In this document: piece by piece, positions 9,222 through 17,801 of the stretch | Layout of the letters: every line of letters starts with the position of its first letter | Position numbering within the stretch: the stretch's first letter is position 1 | Assembly (NCBI RefSeq): GCF_000334155.1 | Contig: NZ_ANNK01000167.1 | Location: 1 to 40,610 of the forward strand | Origin: Halalkalibacterium ligniniphilum | GTDB taxonomy: Bacteria > Bacillota > Bacilli > Bacillales > Bacillaceae_D | Direction of reading: 5' to 3' | DNA length: 40,610 nucleotides | Position numbers and translations under genes: made by a program | The notes under the pieces: generated by a model | The model's input: the letters and a program-made list of their open reading frames with translations, nothing else | Told to the model about the DNA's origin: nothing | Databases searched by the model: none

Positions 9222-10115
9222 TTAGTTTTTACCAGTTGCTACCGCTTCTTCATACAGCTCTTCAAGATCGCCTTTTGTAAAATTGTATACCTCATTACAA
9301 AAATGACAACGGGTTTCAGCACCACCATCTTCATCGATCATTTCACGAATCTCTTCTAACCCAAGACTAATGATCGCATTCGCCACACGTTCCTTCGAAC
9401 AATGGCATGCAAAACGAATGGGCAGCTTCTCATGGATTTTAACATTGCCCTCTCCCAACACAGTTGAAACGATTTCCTCTGGAGACATGCCTTGTTCAAC
9501 CAGCTTAGAAATTGGCGGCATGGAACTAAGACGTTTTTCAATTTCTTCGGCAACCGCATCATCGGCCCCTGGCATCATCTGAATCACAAAGCCGCCAGCA
9601 GCTAAGATCGAGTTATCTGGATTGACTAAGACACCCACTCCGACAGATGACGGTGTCTGTTCAGACGAAGCAAAGTAATACGTAAAGTCTTCACCTAGCT
9701 CCCCAGAAATAATTGGAACACTACCTGTAAAGTTTTCGCGCATGCCAAGGTCTTTTACAACCGACAATGAACCGCTTGTACCAACTGCACGCGCAACATC
9801 TAGCTTGCCATGCTTATTTAAGTCAAAATGTACGTGAGGATGGGACACATAGCCTCTTGTTTCGCCTTTCGTGTTGCTATCAATAATAATGGCTCCGATC
9901 GGACCGCCACCTTCGATTTTTACGGTTAGCTTGGAGTCACCCTTCATCATTGTTGCCATCATTGTACTTGCCATCATCGCTCTTCCTAATGCTGCAGACG
10001 CTGTGGGCCATGTTCCTTGTCTGCGGACTGCTTCATTTACCATCTCTGTTGCTACTAGCGCATAGGCTCTTACTTTTCCATCATATCCAGTTGATTTAAT
10101 TAAATAATCACTCAT
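9222..10115 (-). CDS. hslO: Redox-regulated chaperone Hsp33
   Basis: Holdase chaperone switched on by oxidative unfolding. The 297-residue protein has the conserved N-terminal substrate-binding domain ([71 protein letters not shown]). It also has the C-terminal zinc switch CHCSKE...CHFCN (CXC and CXXC). Length fits B. subtilis HslO (291). ATG at 10115 (MSDYLIKS) is preferred to ATG at 10121 because AGAGGA then lies 8-9 nt upstream. It follows coaX by 13 nt and probably shares its message. No terminator separates it from the cysK promoter. Confidence 0.95.
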   Translation of the reverse strand: MSDYLIKSTGYDGKVRAYALVATEMVNEAVRRQGTWPTASAALGRAMMASTMMATMMKGDSKLTVKIEGGGPIGAIIIDSNTKGETRGYVSHPHVHFDLNKHGKLDVARAVGTSGSLSVVKDLGMRENFTGSVPIISGELGEDFTYYFASSEQTPSSVGVGVLVNPDNSILAAGGFVIQMMPGADDAVAEEIEKRLSSMPPISKLVEQGMSPEEIVSTVLGEGNVKIHEKLPIRFACHCSKERVANAIISLGLEEIREMIDEDGGAETRCHFCNEVYNFTKGDLEELYEEAVATGKN

Positions 10116-10128
10116 GTTCATCTTCCTC

Positions 10129-10893
10129 TCATACGTTCTTTGTATAAATCATTTGTAAACCTTTGAGCGTTAAAAACGAATCGACCACATCAATGGATTC
10201 CGACTCTTCTCCGATTAGCTTTGCCAACCCCCCTGTAGCTATCACTTTAGGTTCCCTCTTTGCTTGGGCCTTCATTCGTTTGACAACCCCATCAACTTGG
10301 CTCACGTACCCATAAAAAATACCTGATTGCATAGAATTGACGGTATTCGTACCGACCACTTGCTTCGGTTTGGCAATTTCAATCCGGGGTAGCTTGGATG
10401 CCCTTGTATAAAGGGCCTCTGCAGAAATCGTAATTCCTGGTGCGATTACACCGCCCATGTATTGTTTCTCCTCATTAATATAGCAATAGGTTGTAGCAGT
10501 CCCAAAATCGACGACAATGAGCGGACTTCCATAAAGCTCTATCGCTGCCACTGCATTCACAATGCGGTCTGCCCCCACTTCTCGTGGATTATCATATTTT
10601 ATGTTTAGACCTGTCTTAATGCCAGGTCCGATAATCATTGGCTCAAGCTTAAAATACCTTTTACACATTTGCTCCAAAGGGAACATAATTGGTGGAACAA
10701 CGGACGAAATAATTATGCCATCAATCTCTTCAAAAGATAGACCTTGATGATCAAATAGTGATTTTACGACCATCGCATACTCATCTTCTGTCTTCTGTCG
10801 ACTTGTGGCCATTCGCCAATGGTGTATAAGCTCTTCCCCCTTATATACACCAAGTACGATGTTTGTATTTCCCACGTCTATGACTAGAATCAT
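10129..10893 (-). CDS. coaX: Type III pantothenate kinase
   Basis: Phosphorylates pantothenate, the first step of coenzyme A synthesis, and needs a monovalent cation. The 254-residue ASKHA-fold protein shows the phosphate loop [12 protein letters not shown] at its start, the substrate region [27 protein letters not shown], the Gly-rich MGGVIAPGI and a C-terminal ATGGLAKLI. Length matches B. subtilis CoaX (258). ATG at 10893 ([11 protein letters not shown]) is the family start and has AAGGTGAT upstream; the frame stays open to 10962 without meaning. In B. subtilis coaX directly follows ftsH. Here the lut island and repeats lie between them. Confidence 0.95.
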   Translation of the reverse strand: MILVIDVGNTNIVLGVYKGEELIHHWRMATSRQKTEDEYAMVVKSLFDHQGLSFEEIDGIIISSVVPPIMFPLEQMCKRYFKLEPMIIGPGIKTGLNIKYDNPREVGADRIVNAVAAIELYGSPLIVVDFGTATTYCYINEEKQYMGGVIAPGITISAEALYTRASKLPRIEIAKPKQVVGTNTVNSMQSGIFYGYVSQVDGVVKRMKAQAKREPKVIATGGLAKLIGEESESIDVVDSFLTLKGLQMIYTKNV

Positions 10894-10933
10894 GCACATC
10901 ACCTTATCCATTATTGAAAACTCACTCCTAGTC

Positions 10934-10962
10934 ATTATGAATGATAAAAATGAAGATGTCAT
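10934..10962 (-). promoter_or_regulatory. coaX-hslO promoter (sigma-A)
   Basis: The minus strand reads ATGACA (10957-10962), 17 bp, CATAAT (10934-10939), each one mismatch from consensus. The start codon lies about 40 bp downstream of the -10. Confidence 0.65.
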
Positions 10963-10979
10963 CTTATCTCACTCGCAAC

Positions 10980-11011
10980 GGACATGTATTCCATGTGTGT
11001 CCTTTTTTTTT
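10980..11011 (+). terminator. Plus-strand hairpin with T-run, no gene before it
   Basis: On the plus strand GGACA (10980-10984) pairs with TGTCC (10998-11002), with G-T pairs inside, followed by nine T. It looks like an intrinsic terminator facing right, but no plus-strand gene precedes it. It may stop antisense transcription into the island or be the remnant of a lost gene. Confidence 0.35.
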
Positions 11012-11026
11012 GGTGGGTATAGGTAT

Positions 11027-11172
11027 GCACAGAAACCAGCATGAGCGGCACACTCTTCCCACTGGGATGAAAACGAGTCCTCCGTTCATGCTGTGCACCA
11101 TTTCAATTAAGGCAGTGTGAGCGACAAGCTTCCTGCTTTATCATCTTGTAAGTCCCCTTTTCCACAGAAAAA
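11027..11172 (-). repeat. Interspersed repeat family A, copy 1
   Basis: Read on the minus strand, this copy starts TTTCTGTGGAAAAGGGGAC, continues through GCTTGTCGCTCACACT and CGTTTTCATCC, and ends with CCGCTCATGCTGGTTTCTG. The same blocks in the same order occur at 35334-35514 on the plus strand, and a shorter version is at 14754-14876. No convincing protein is encoded. It lies between coaX and lutC in non-coding DNA. Edges are approximate. Confidence 0.7.
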
Positions 11173-11237
11173 AGCCTAAGTAATGAAGTTGCTTTGATTG
11201 GAGAAAAAAAGTATTTTGTCTCACTGGACATGTCAAT

Positions 11238-11475
11238 GAGGCTGGGACATAACGAACGTGTATGATTGAACATGCGAACAATGCACAACCTTAGCGGAGG
11301 AAATAGACGTAGACACCTGCGGATCAAAGGCAAGGGTGAGACCCCACAGTGCAAAAAGCACGAGGAGGTTCACCAGCCGCCCGCGGAAAGCGAAGGATAT
11401 TCCCGAAGCGATTGCTATGCAGCAACGTCATGACGTTCGGATTTCTCTTCAATAAAAACTCTTTTGTCCCAGTCC
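11238..11475 (+). repeat. Structured repeat element B, about 238 bp, with inverted ends
   Basis: The element begins GAGGCTGGGACA (11238-11249) and ends TGTCCCAGTC (11465-11474), so its ends are inverted repeats. Inside is GC-rich sequence able to form hairpins, for example GTGC-AAAAA-GCAC (11349-11361) enclosed by GTGA and TCAC (from 11336 to 11373). I recall very similar sequences (GGCTGGGACA... CCGCCCGCGGAAAGCGAAG ...TGTCCCAG) scattered through Bacillaceae genomes. That is memory, not a search result. The open frame across it is not a gene. Confidence 0.65.
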
Positions 11476-11756
11476 CATGTCAATGCTTGGTATCGTATGA
11501 AGCGAAAACCTCTGATAATATGATTCAGTACGAAATCAGGGCGGCTGAGGATGAAAAAGATCGTCTTAAAGCGTTAATGGAGGATATCGGCAATGATGAC
11601 TTTGAGCCATAGCAAATTTTCCAACGACCGTTTCAGGAACAAGCAGCAGATGAGGAAAAAACGGAAACAGGGAAAAAAATCAAGGAATTGTATGATGAAA
11701 TATATAGGCTTGGAACAGAGGAAACAAAAGAAGTGCTTGCTGAGATTCGCCCTTAA
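11476..11756 (+). pseudogene. Decayed gene remnant with an in-frame TAG
   Basis: From the edge of element B one plus-strand frame reads as charged, protein-like sequence: MIQYEIRAAEDEKDRLKALM and on to NDDFEP, then TAG (11610-11612). It then continues in the same frame, QIFQRPFQEQ to KELYDEIYRLGTEETKEVLA, ending at TAA (11754-11756). Composition is rich in Glu, Lys and Asp and looks helical. There is no convincing start or ribosome binding site, and the N-terminal part is missing where element B ends. It is the only plausible plus-strand coding sequence in the window. The family is not recognised. It is probably the 3' end of a lost gene with one nonsense mutation. Confidence 0.45.
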
Positions 11757-11765
11757 TGGATCAAG

Positions 11766-11800
11766 TGAAAGAGCAAAGCTCTTATCGCTTTGCTCTTTCA
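11766..11800. terminator. Terminator shared by lutC and the gene remnant
   Basis: A perfect 14-bp stem, TGAAAGAGCAAAGC (11766-11779) with GCTTTGCTCTTTCA (11787-11800), with a 7-nt loop, lies 10 nt after the lutC stop and 9 nt after the remnant's TAA. Such convergent placement suggests that the remnant was once a real gene ending here. Confidence 0.8.
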
Positions 11801-11810
11801 GTGTCAGATT

Positions 11811-12530
11811 TTATTTGTCGGTTACGATAATATACACGGCTCGAATCGGCCCATGAACGCCTACTACTAAATTCATTTCAATGTCCGCGCTGTTGCTCGG
11901 ACCTGATATGAAGTTAATGCATGAAGGAATGAAGCCTCTTTCTTGTTGCATTTCATGAATAAAGGTCGTTGCTTGCGTCATTCGTGGAACAATTGTACTT
12001 TTTGGAATGATGGCAACATAATACGTTGGAAGTAAGCTGACCGACCTTCCTTTCCCCTTATTGCTAAAAAGAACAACGGTTCCTGACTCAGCAAGGGTCA
12101 TGTCTGAGAAGGAAATGCCTACATCTGCTTTTTCTGTGATCATCGTGTTTTCATCACCGATATTTGGGTCCCAAATGTGAACGTCCTTTCCTTTTGAAAC
12201 AGCATTGGCAAAATAGGATGAAATCCCGTATTCCTCAAACCTTGGGTCCTCCCAGCTAACGATCGATCGTGCGCCTAATTGTTCAATCACCGCTTCAAGC
12301 ACGAAATTGAGTCTATCCGCGGTTGCTTCCTCCACTTGTGTATGGATTCGTGTACATTGAATTTTTAACAGGTCTACCAACTCATCTTTTGTTAGCTCGC
12401 TCAACACCTCTCGCTGTGGTTGCCGCTTCCAATTTGGACGTACGACATCTGTTTTTCTTCGCTCACGGCCTAACCGCTTCGCAACCTCGTCTAAAAATCG
12501 TTCTTGATTATGCACGCTCCCCAGCTTCAT
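11811..12530 (-). CDS. lutC: Lactate utilization protein C (LUD domain)
   Basis: Third subunit of the LutABC complex, which oxidises L-lactate to pyruvate and lets cells grow on lactate. The 239-residue protein is a LUD/DUF162-domain protein with the typical C-terminal half [47 protein letters not shown], and the end [22 protein letters not shown]. Length equals B. subtilis LutC (240). Its ATG overlaps the lutB stop as ATGA, so the two are translationally coupled. The exact chemical role of the subunit is not known to me. Confidence 0.95.
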   Translation of the reverse strand: MKLGSVHNQERFLDEVAKRLGRERRKTDVVRPNWKRQPQREVLSELTKDELVDLLKIQCTRIHTQVEEATADRLNFVLEAVIEQLGARSIVSWEDPRFEEYGISSYFANAVSKGKDVHIWDPNIGDENTMITEKADVGISFSDMTLAESGTVVLFSNKGKGRSVSLLPTYYVAIIPKSTIVPRMTQATTFIHEMQQERGFIPSCINFISGPSNSADIEMNLVVGVHGPIRAVYIIVTDK

Positions 12531-13954
12531 GACTTATACTCACCCTTTTCTCTTTTTTTGAACCAGTCTCTAAAGCTTTGCTTACTTGGTTCAGGGAAAT
12601 CTCGAATGTCCGTCCATGGTTTGATCGGACCTGGCCCTTTTGATATTTTCCCATCCTTCGTAAAAGGTCCCGTCATGGAAGGTACTGCTTTTGAACCAAG
12701 CTTATAAAGCTTCGGGGAGCTTGCAGCCATCGCAAAGCCTTTCATCGCCAATTTTTCACCGAAGGTCCCTTTTCCTTGGTCCTCTACAATGCTTCGGCGA
12801 TGTTTTACAAGTAAATCATGTAACGGAATCTTGACAGGACAAGCTTCTGTGCATGCGGCGCACAAGCTCGAAGCATACGGTAGCTCCTTAAAATGATCAT
12901 AGCCTCCGAGTAGAGGAGATAAGACAGCCCCAATCGGTCCAGGATAAATCGATCCATAGGAGTGTCCACCAATGTGCCGATAAATCGGACAGACATTAAT
13001 GCATGCCGCACAACGAATGCAATGAAGAGCTGATTGAAATTCCGTTCCTAAAATGTTTGAACGGCCATTATCGACAATGACAAGATGAAACTCATCAGGA
13101 CCATCTACATCCCCTTGATCCTTTGGCCCTGTTAGCCCTGTAATGTAGCTTGTTAGCTTTTGACCGACAGCACTTCGGCAAAGCAAGCTCACAAGTATAT
13201 CAAGCTCTTCCCATGTCGGGACAATTCGCTCCATCCCCATGACGGTAATTTGTGTCTTAGGGAGTGTTGTTGCGAGACGCGCGTTCCCCTCATTCGTCAC
13301 AAGCGTGATGCTGCCTGATTCCGCTACGGCAAAATTACAGCCAGTAATCCCAATCTCAGCGGTCAAAAACTCCTCCCGTAACTGCTCTCTTGCAAATAAA
13401 GTTAGCTCCTCTGGCTTCGATGTAAGCTTGTATCCCTTTTTTTCAGCAAACGTTTCTCGAATTTGTTCTTTGTTTTTATGTAGTGCTGGTGCAACAATAT
13501 GGGATGGTGGGTCATGGTCCAGCTGCAAAATATACTCACCGAGATCAGACTCAATTACTTCACAGCCAATCGCTTCAAGGGCATCATTCATACTAATCTC
13601 TTCCGTAACCATTGACTTCGATTTAATGATTTTCTTCGCCTTTTTTCCTTTTGCAATCCCCGTAATATATTCGTTCGCTTCTTCGGCCGTCTGGGCAAAA
13701 AAAACATGCCCTCCTCTTTTCATCACGTTGCTTGCTAGCTGCTCTAAATAGTAATCTAGGTTTTCCAACGTATGCTGACGAATTTCTTCTCCGAGCTCAC
13801 GCCATTCTTCCCAATTCCCTAATTCTTCAGCAGCATTGGATTTTGCTAGCTTTAACCGCTCTTGAGCAGACACCATTGCATTTCTCATAAAATCATTTTG
13901 AATCCCTTGATCGACACGCCCGAAAAATCCAACGTCACCAAACTTCATTGGCAC
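12527..13954 (-). CDS. lutB: Lactate utilization iron-sulfur protein B
   Basis: Iron-sulfur subunit of the LutABC L-lactate oxidation complex, cytoplasmic or membrane-associated. The 475-residue protein has an N-terminal LUD-like domain ([36 protein letters not shown]). A two-cluster ferredoxin domain follows from about residue 310: [19 protein letters not shown] and [18 protein letters not shown]. The C-terminal tail reads [13 protein letters not shown]. Length matches B. subtilis LutB (about 479). GTG at 13954 is chosen because GGGAGGTGA lies about 9 nt upstream; the ATG two codons later would be 15 nt away. It lies 19 nt after lutA and overlaps lutC. Confidence 0.95.
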   Translation of the reverse strand: MPMKFGDVGFFGRVDQGIQNDFMRNAMVSAQERLKLAKSNAAEELGNWEEWRELGEEIRQHTLENLDYYLEQLASNVMKRGGHVFFAQTAEEANEYITGIAKGKKAKKIIKSKSMVTEEISMNDALEAIGCEVIESDLGEYILQLDHDPPSHIVAPALHKNKEQIRETFAEKKGYKLTSKPEELTLFAREQLREEFLTAEIGITGCNFAVAESGSITLVTNEGNARLATTLPKTQITVMGMERIVPTWEELDILVSLLCRSAVGQKLTSYITGLTGPKDQGDVDGPDEFHLVIVDNGRSNILGTEFQSALHCIRCAACINVCPIYRHIGGHSYGSIYPGPIGAVLSPLLGGYDHFKELPYASSLCAACTEACPVKIPLHDLLVKHRRSIVEDQGKGTFGEKLAMKGFAMAASSPKLYKLGSKAVPSMTGPFTKDGKISKGPGPIKPWTDIRDFPEPSKQSFRDWFKKREKGEYKS

Positions 13955-13973
13955 CTTGGCTCACCTCCCTTTT

Positions 13974-14699
13974 TTATCCTTCTTTGCTGTTCAGCACTTG
14001 TGCAATATGCATGACATTTATCGGCTTCCCTAGTCGGTCAATTCTTCCACCGATATTCATCAAACAGCCGCAATCAGCCCCAATCAAAACCTCCGCTTCT
14101 GTTTCTTCAATATGAGCAATCTTTTCATTGACCAATTGCTCCGAAATGGGCACCATTTTGACAGAGAACGTCCCTCCAAATCCACAACAGGTTTCCTTAT
14201 TCGGTAAATTTGTTACTTGTAAGCCTTTTACGTTCTTTAATAGCTTCATCGGAGCATCCTTCACTCCTAGCAATCTCGTCATGTGGCATGACGTATGATA
14301 GGTCGCATTTTTTGTTAAAGCGGCTCCTACGTCTTCTATTTTCAGAACATCTACGAGAAATTGTGTGAGTTCAAACGTCTTTTCACTTAATGCTTTAGCT
14401 CGTGCCTTCCACTCTTTTTCATCTGAAGAAAATAAATGAACGTACTCCTGGATCATCGCCACACAAGAGCCTGATGGGGAGACGACATAATCAGATTGGT
14501 CAAATACTTGAATCATATGTTTGGCCACATTTTTCGCTTCCTTATGGTAGCCGCTATTATAGGCAGGCTGGCCACAGCACGTTTGGTTCTCCGGGAAAAC
14601 CACTTCACAACCGATTCGTTCAAGGATTTCCACGGTATCTTTTCCTACCCTCGGATAAAAGACATCCGCAAGGCACGTAATAAATAAAGACACTTTCAT
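13974..14699 (-). CDS. lutA: Lactate utilization protein A (cysteine-rich CCG domains)
   Basis: First gene of the lutABC operon. The 241-residue protein belongs to the GlpC/HdrB-like CCG family: two cysteine-rich domains with [13 protein letters not shown] (about residues 39-51) and [13 protein letters not shown] in the second half, plus [13 protein letters not shown] and [13 protein letters not shown]. These cysteines are thought to bind an iron-sulfur centre that receives electrons from lactate oxidation. Length matches B. subtilis LutA (238). ATG at 14699 has GAGGGATG 7 nt upstream. Its leader contains repeat copy 2, a cre-like site and a tandem repeat. In B. subtilis this operon lies elsewhere on the chromosome. 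Confidence 0.95.
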   Translation of the reverse strand: MKVSLFITCLADVFYPRVGKDTVEILERIGCEVVFPENQTCCGQPAYNSGYHKEAKNVAKHMIQVFDQSDYVVSPSGSCVAMIQEYVHLFSSDEKEWKARAKALSEKTFELTQFLVDVLKIEDVGAALTKNATYHTSCHMTRLLGVKDAPMKLLKNVKGLQVTNLPNKETCCGFGGTFSVKMVPISEQLVNEKIAHIEETEAEVLIGADCGCLMNIGGRIDRLGKPINVMHIAQVLNSKEG

Positions 14700-14753
14700 T
14701 AAGTCATCCCTCTTTTCAAAAAGTCCTAAGCCAACGATTAATTACTCAATCTC

Positions 14754-14876
14754 TTTTCTTTTGGAAAAGGGGACGGAGCTTCAGTTCAAGTTGGTGAAAC
14801 AATGAAGTCCTTCCGCTTTCGTTTCCATCCAAGTGGGAAGAGCGAGCCGCTCATGCTGTTTTTTGTGGAAAAGATA
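14754..14876 (+). repeat. Interspersed repeat family A, copy 2 (short form)
   Basis: On the plus strand the copy begins TTTCTTTTGGAAAAGGGGAC and GGAGCTTCAGTTCAAG, then jumps to CGTTTCCATCCAAGTGGGAA and GAGCGAGCCGCTCATGCTG, and ends TTTTTTGTGGAAAAG. The middle block with GTCGCTCACAC, seen in copies 1 and 3, is missing or much changed. It lies in the 5' leader of the lutABC message in reverse orientation to the operon. Edges are approximate. Confidence 0.7.
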
Positions 14877-14898
14877 GAGAATAAGAATAACAAAAAGA

Positions 14899-14912
14899 AG
14901 ATAGCGCTTTCA
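14899..14912 (-). promoter_or_regulatory. Putative CcpA cre site in the lut leader
   Basis: The minus strand reads TGAAAGCGCTATCT, differing from the consensus palindrome TGAAAGCGCTTTCA at only two positions. It lies about 50 bp downstream of the proposed lut -10, where CcpA would act as a roadblock. A weaker match (TCAAAGCGCTCTAG, 15012-15025) lies upstream of the promoter. Repression of lactate use by preferred sugars makes sense, but binding is inferred. Confidence 0.55.
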
Positions 14913-14920
14913 TTTTCTTT

Positions 14921-14956
14921 TTTTCACTTTTTTCACTTTTTTCACTTTTTTCACTT
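14921..14956. repeat. Four perfect tandem copies of a 9-bp unit
   Basis: The unit TTTTCACTT (AAGTGAAAA on the coding strand of lutABC) is repeated four times without error, followed by a degenerate fifth (TATTCAAGT). It lies between the proposed lut promoter and the cre-like site. The unit length is a multiple of three, but no gene is read through it, and the phasing is close to one helical turn. Confidence 0.95.
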
Positions 14957-14962
14957 TATTCA

Positions 14963-14992
14963 AGTGTATCATTTTTTTCTTGTTAAAAATAG
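14963..14992 (-). promoter_or_regulatory. Possible lutABC promoter (extended -10)
   Basis: The minus strand reads TGATACACT: TACACT as -10 (14963-14968) with the TGn extension. The -35 region is only T-rich. This is the best candidate between the ftsH terminator and lutA, and implies a leader of about 260 nt. Confidence 0.4.
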
Positions 14993-15050
14993 GAGAGATT
15001 GGCGTTTGCTGCTAGAGCGCTTTGAAATAGTATGCTTTTCTTTCAAAGAA

Positions 15051-15100
15051 AAAAGCTGACTCTTTTCGGTCCCATCATGCGACCTGCTGAGTCAGCTTTT
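15051..15100. terminator. ftsH terminator
   Basis: A perfect 12-bp stem, AAAAGCTGACTC (15051-15062) with GAGTCAGCTTTT (15089-15100), has an inner GGTC/GACC stem and is followed on the minus strand by a T-rich run (TTTTTTCTTTG). It separates ftsH from the lut island. Confidence 0.85.
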
Positions 15101-15132
15101 AAAGATAAAGCGGAGTGTTAACAACATATAGC

Positions 15133-17160
15133 TTAGTCATTCTTTTTTGGATCAATGCCCTCTTCTCGAGAGACAGGCTCATCATCAGATGGTGTCTCTG
15201 GAGTCATCTCAGGCTCTTCTACGCCACGTTCATCTGCATCCTTTTTGGAATTGATGTTCACTTTGACGTCAGAATCGCCGTCTTCTGCGTTACCAACAAT
15301 CTTGTCTGCCAAGTGATGGTTTTCAGGAAGCTTGCCTTCATTGATGAGAGACTGAATTTGTTCCGCATCAAGCGTTTCAAGCTCTAGCAATGTTTTTGCG
15401 ACAAGATCAAGACTTTCTTTGTTTTCCGTTAAGATTTGCTTACAACGATCATAGCTTTCCTTAATAATCCGTTGGACTTCAAGGTCAATTTCATAGGCAA
15501 TGGCGTCACTATAGTTTTGTTCATTCTGAATATCTCGGCCAAGGAACACCTGACCTCCAGAACCTGAACCAAACTGCACTGGACCGAGCTTGTCACTCAT
15601 CCCGTACTCTGTCACCATTTTGCGGGCGATTCCTGTAGCTCGCTGGAAGTCATTATGGGCACCTGTACTCACTTCCCCAAACTGAATTTCTTCCGCAACA
15701 CGTCCGCCTAGCAAACCAACAATTTTATCAAGAAGCTCTGGCTTCGTCATGAAATAGCGGTCTTCTTTCGGAAGCATCACAGCGTATCCACCAGCCATAC
15801 CCCTTGGAACAATCGTTACTTTATGAACCATATCAGCGTTCTCAAGCTTCACCCCAACAACGGTATGTCCAGCTTCATGCCAAGCGACAATGTTCTTTTC
15901 CTTCTCGGAAATGACACGGCTCTTTTTCGCAGGACCTGCAATCACACGGTCTATCGCTTCCTCGATATGAATCATACTAATTTTCGTCTCATTATTACGG
16001 GCAGCAACAAGTGCTGCTTCGTTTAGCAAGTTTTCTAAATCCGCACCAGAAAAACCAGGTGTTCGTGTTGCAATGGTCTTCAAGTTCACATCATCATTTA
16101 ATGGCTTATTGCGTGCATGAACCTTCAAGACCTCTTCACGACCTTTTACATCCGGGCGACCAACCATAATTTGACGGTCAAAACGACCAGGACGTAACAA
16201 GGCTGGGTCAAGAATATCTGCACGGTTTGTTGCTGCAATGATAATGATTCCTTCATTTGCACTAAATCCATCCATCTCAACAAGGAGCTGGTTCAAGGTT
16301 TGCTCACGCTCATCGTGGCCACCACCAAGACCTGCACCACGCTGACGCCCTACTGCATCAATTTCATCGATGAAAATGATACATGGAGCATTTTTCTTCG
16401 CATTTTCAAAAAGGTCACGGACACGGGAAGCACCGACACCGACAAACATCTCAACAAAGTCAGAACCACTTATTGAGAAAAACGGAACACCAGCTTCTCC
16501 AGCAACCGCTCTAGCTAAAAGGGTTTTACCCGTACCAGGAGGTCCGACCAAAAGAACCCCTTTTGGAATACGTGCACCGATTGCAGAGAACTTGCGTGGA
16601 TCTTTTAAGAATTCAACCACTTCCACAAGCTCTTGCTTCTCTTCATCTGCACCTGCAACATCTTTAAATTTCGCTTTTTTCTTATCTTCGTTCACCATCT
16701 TCGCCTTGCTCTTACCAAAGTTCATCACACGACTTCCACCGCCCTGCGCTTGGCTTAACAAGAAGAAGAAGAGAATGAAAATGATAATAAATGGGATGAT
16801 CCCCGTAAAGAATTGTACCCATCCGCTTGTTTCATCGGCTGGAAGCACCTCAAACTCTAAAGGAGCACCGCCAGGACCAGAAGCATTGGCAATCATTTCA
16901 GCCACTTGCTCCGTTTTTAACACATGCGTTTGGAAAAATTCATCTTCTGCAGCACCTGATAATTGTCCGCGTACAAGATACACTTGCAGCTCAGGCTTTA
17001 CGGAGAGGCTCTCCACCTCACCCGCCTCCAGGTATTGTTTAAATTGATCGAACGTAATCTGCTCGGTCTCAGATGGTTCTGCACTAAAGAAGCTAACAAT
17101 CCCGACGATTACGAGAAAAATAAGCAAGTAAAATATTGTATTTCGGAATATCCGATTCAT
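15133..17160 (-). CDS. ftsH: ATP-dependent zinc metalloprotease FtsH
   Basis: Membrane-anchored hexameric AAA+ protease that degrades membrane and regulatory proteins and is needed for normal sporulation and stress survival in Bacillus. The 675-residue protein has a transmembrane helix at about 8-27, an extracytoplasmic domain, and a second helix at about 117-137. The AAA domain carries Walker A GPPGTGKT, Walker [17 protein letters not shown] and the SRH region [16 protein letters not shown]. The zinc site is HEAGH, and the C-terminal peptidase helices end in an acidic tail. It is longer than B. subtilis FtsH (637), mostly because of this tail ([20 protein letters not shown]). ATG at 17160 has GGAGGAGG upstream. 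Confidence 0.97.
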   Translation of the reverse strand: MNRIFRNTIFYLLIFLVIVGIVSFFSAEPSETEQITFDQFKQYLEAGEVESLSVKPELQVYLVRGQLSGAAEDEFFQTHVLKTEQVAEMIANASGPGGAPLEFEVLPADETSGWVQFFTGIIPFIIIFILFFFLLSQAQGGGSRVMNFGKSKAKMVNEDKKKAKFKDVAGADEEKQELVEVVEFLKDPRKFSAIGARIPKGVLLVGPPGTGKTLLARAVAGEAGVPFFSISGSDFVEMFVGVGASRVRDLFENAKKNAPCIIFIDEIDAVGRQRGAGLGGGHDEREQTLNQLLVEMDGFSANEGIIIIAATNRADILDPALLRPGRFDRQIMVGRPDVKGREEVLKVHARNKPLNDDVNLKTIATRTPGFSGADLENLLNEAALVAARNNETKISMIHIEEAIDRVIAGPAKKSRVISEKEKNIVAWHEAGHTVVGVKLENADMVHKVTIVPRGMAGGYAVMLPKEDRYFMTKPELLDKIVGLLGGRVAEEIQFGEVSTGAHNDFQRATGIARKMVTEYGMSDKLGPVQFGSGSGGQVFLGRDIQNEQNYSDAIAYEIDLEVQRIIKESYDRCKQILTENKESLDLVAKTLLELETLDAEQIQSLINEGKLPENHHLADKIVGNAEDGDSDVKVNINSKKDADERGVEEPEMTPETPSDDEPVSREEGIDPKKND

Positions 17161-17196
17161 TCCTGACCTCCTCCCACGCACAATAAAGCTTAGACT

Positions 17197-17226
17197 ATAG
17201 TATCATAACTGTTCCTTTTTTCACAA
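17197..17226 (-). promoter_or_regulatory. ftsH promoter (sigma-A, extended -10)
   Basis: The minus strand reads TTGTGA (17221-17226), then 18 bp, then TACTAT (17197-17202) preceded by TGA; an alternative -10 is GATACT with a 16-bp spacer. It lies directly after hprT, so ftsH may be read both from here and by read-through. Confidence 0.5.
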
Positions 17227-17229
17227 ACA

Positions 17230-17769
17230 TTAGCCCTCGTAAATTTCAGGCTTTAATACCCCGATATATGGGAGGTTTCGATAACGTTCTGCGTAATCTA
17301 ACCCATAACCGACAACAAATGCATCTGGGACGGTAAAACCTGTGATATCTGGTACCAAATCCACTTTGCGCCCTTCTGGTTTATCAAGCAATGTCACAAC
17401 TTTCACTGATTTCGCTTTGCGATAGTGGAAAAGCTTGATTAAATAACTAAGGGTAAGCCCACTATCGATAATATCCTCAACAATGAGAATATCTCGCCCT
17501 TCTACAGACGTATCGAGATCTTTTAAAATCTTTACCTCGCCTGATGATGCCATGCCCTTACCGTAGCTCGATACATCCATAAAGTCCATTTCAAGATGCG
17601 TATCGATTCGTTTTACTAAATCAGCCATAAAAGGCATTGCACCCTTTAGAACACCAATGACAAGAGGAAACTTATCCTTGTATTCTTCCGTAATCAAACC
17701 ACCTAACTCACGGATTTTTTCCTGAATTTCTTCTTCTGAAATAAGAATTTCTTGAATATCGTCTCTCAT
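17230..17769 (-). CDS. hprT: Hypoxanthine-guanine phosphoribosyltransferase
   Basis: Salvages hypoxanthine and guanine to IMP and GMP using PRPP, made by Prs in the same window. The 179-residue type I PRTase has the PPi loop [14 protein letters not shown], the flexible-loop region [18 protein letters not shown], the PRPP motif [30 protein letters not shown] and the base-binding FVVGYGLDY. Length equals B. subtilis HprT (180). The ATG at 17769 has a strong AGGAGG, but 14 nt away, unusually far, and no alternative start is in frame. It follows tilS by 32 nt. In B. subtilis HprT and TilS cooperate in regulating ftsH. Confidence 0.96.
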   Translation of the reverse strand: MRDDIQEILISEEEIQEKIRELGGLITEEYKDKFPLVIGVLKGAMPFMADLVKRIDTHLEMDFMDVSSYGKGMASSGEVKILKDLDTSVEGRDILIVEDIIDSGLTLSYLIKLFHYRKAKSVKVVTLLDKPEGRKVDLVPDITGFTVPDAFVVGYGLDYAERYRNLPYIGVLKPEIYEG

Positions 17770-17801
17770 AAAACTGTCGTGCGCCTCCTATTATGTACAA
17801 T

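Noticed and set aside
11349-11612. Plus-strand 87-codon frame starting in element B
   Set aside because: Its first half is repeat sequence read by chance. Only the second half looks coding, and that continues past the stop, so it is described as a repeat plus a gene remnant.
13239-13751. Plus-strand 170-codon frame opposite lutB
   Set aside because: Antisense shadow of lutB, with no recognisable motif and no promoter or ribosome binding site.
14921-14956. CRISPR-like array
   Set aside because: Units are 9 bp and contiguous, with no spacers or cas genes. It is a simple tandem repeat.
14802-15059. Plus-strand 85-codon frame across the lut leader
   Set aside because: It runs through repeat copy 2 and the T-rich tandem repeat and encodes low-complexity His/Phe runs; no ribosome binding site.
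16370-17047. Plus-strand 225-codon frame opposite ftsH
   Set aside because: Low-complexity Ser/Thr/Pro-rich antisense shadow of a strongly conserved gene, without a ribosome binding site.
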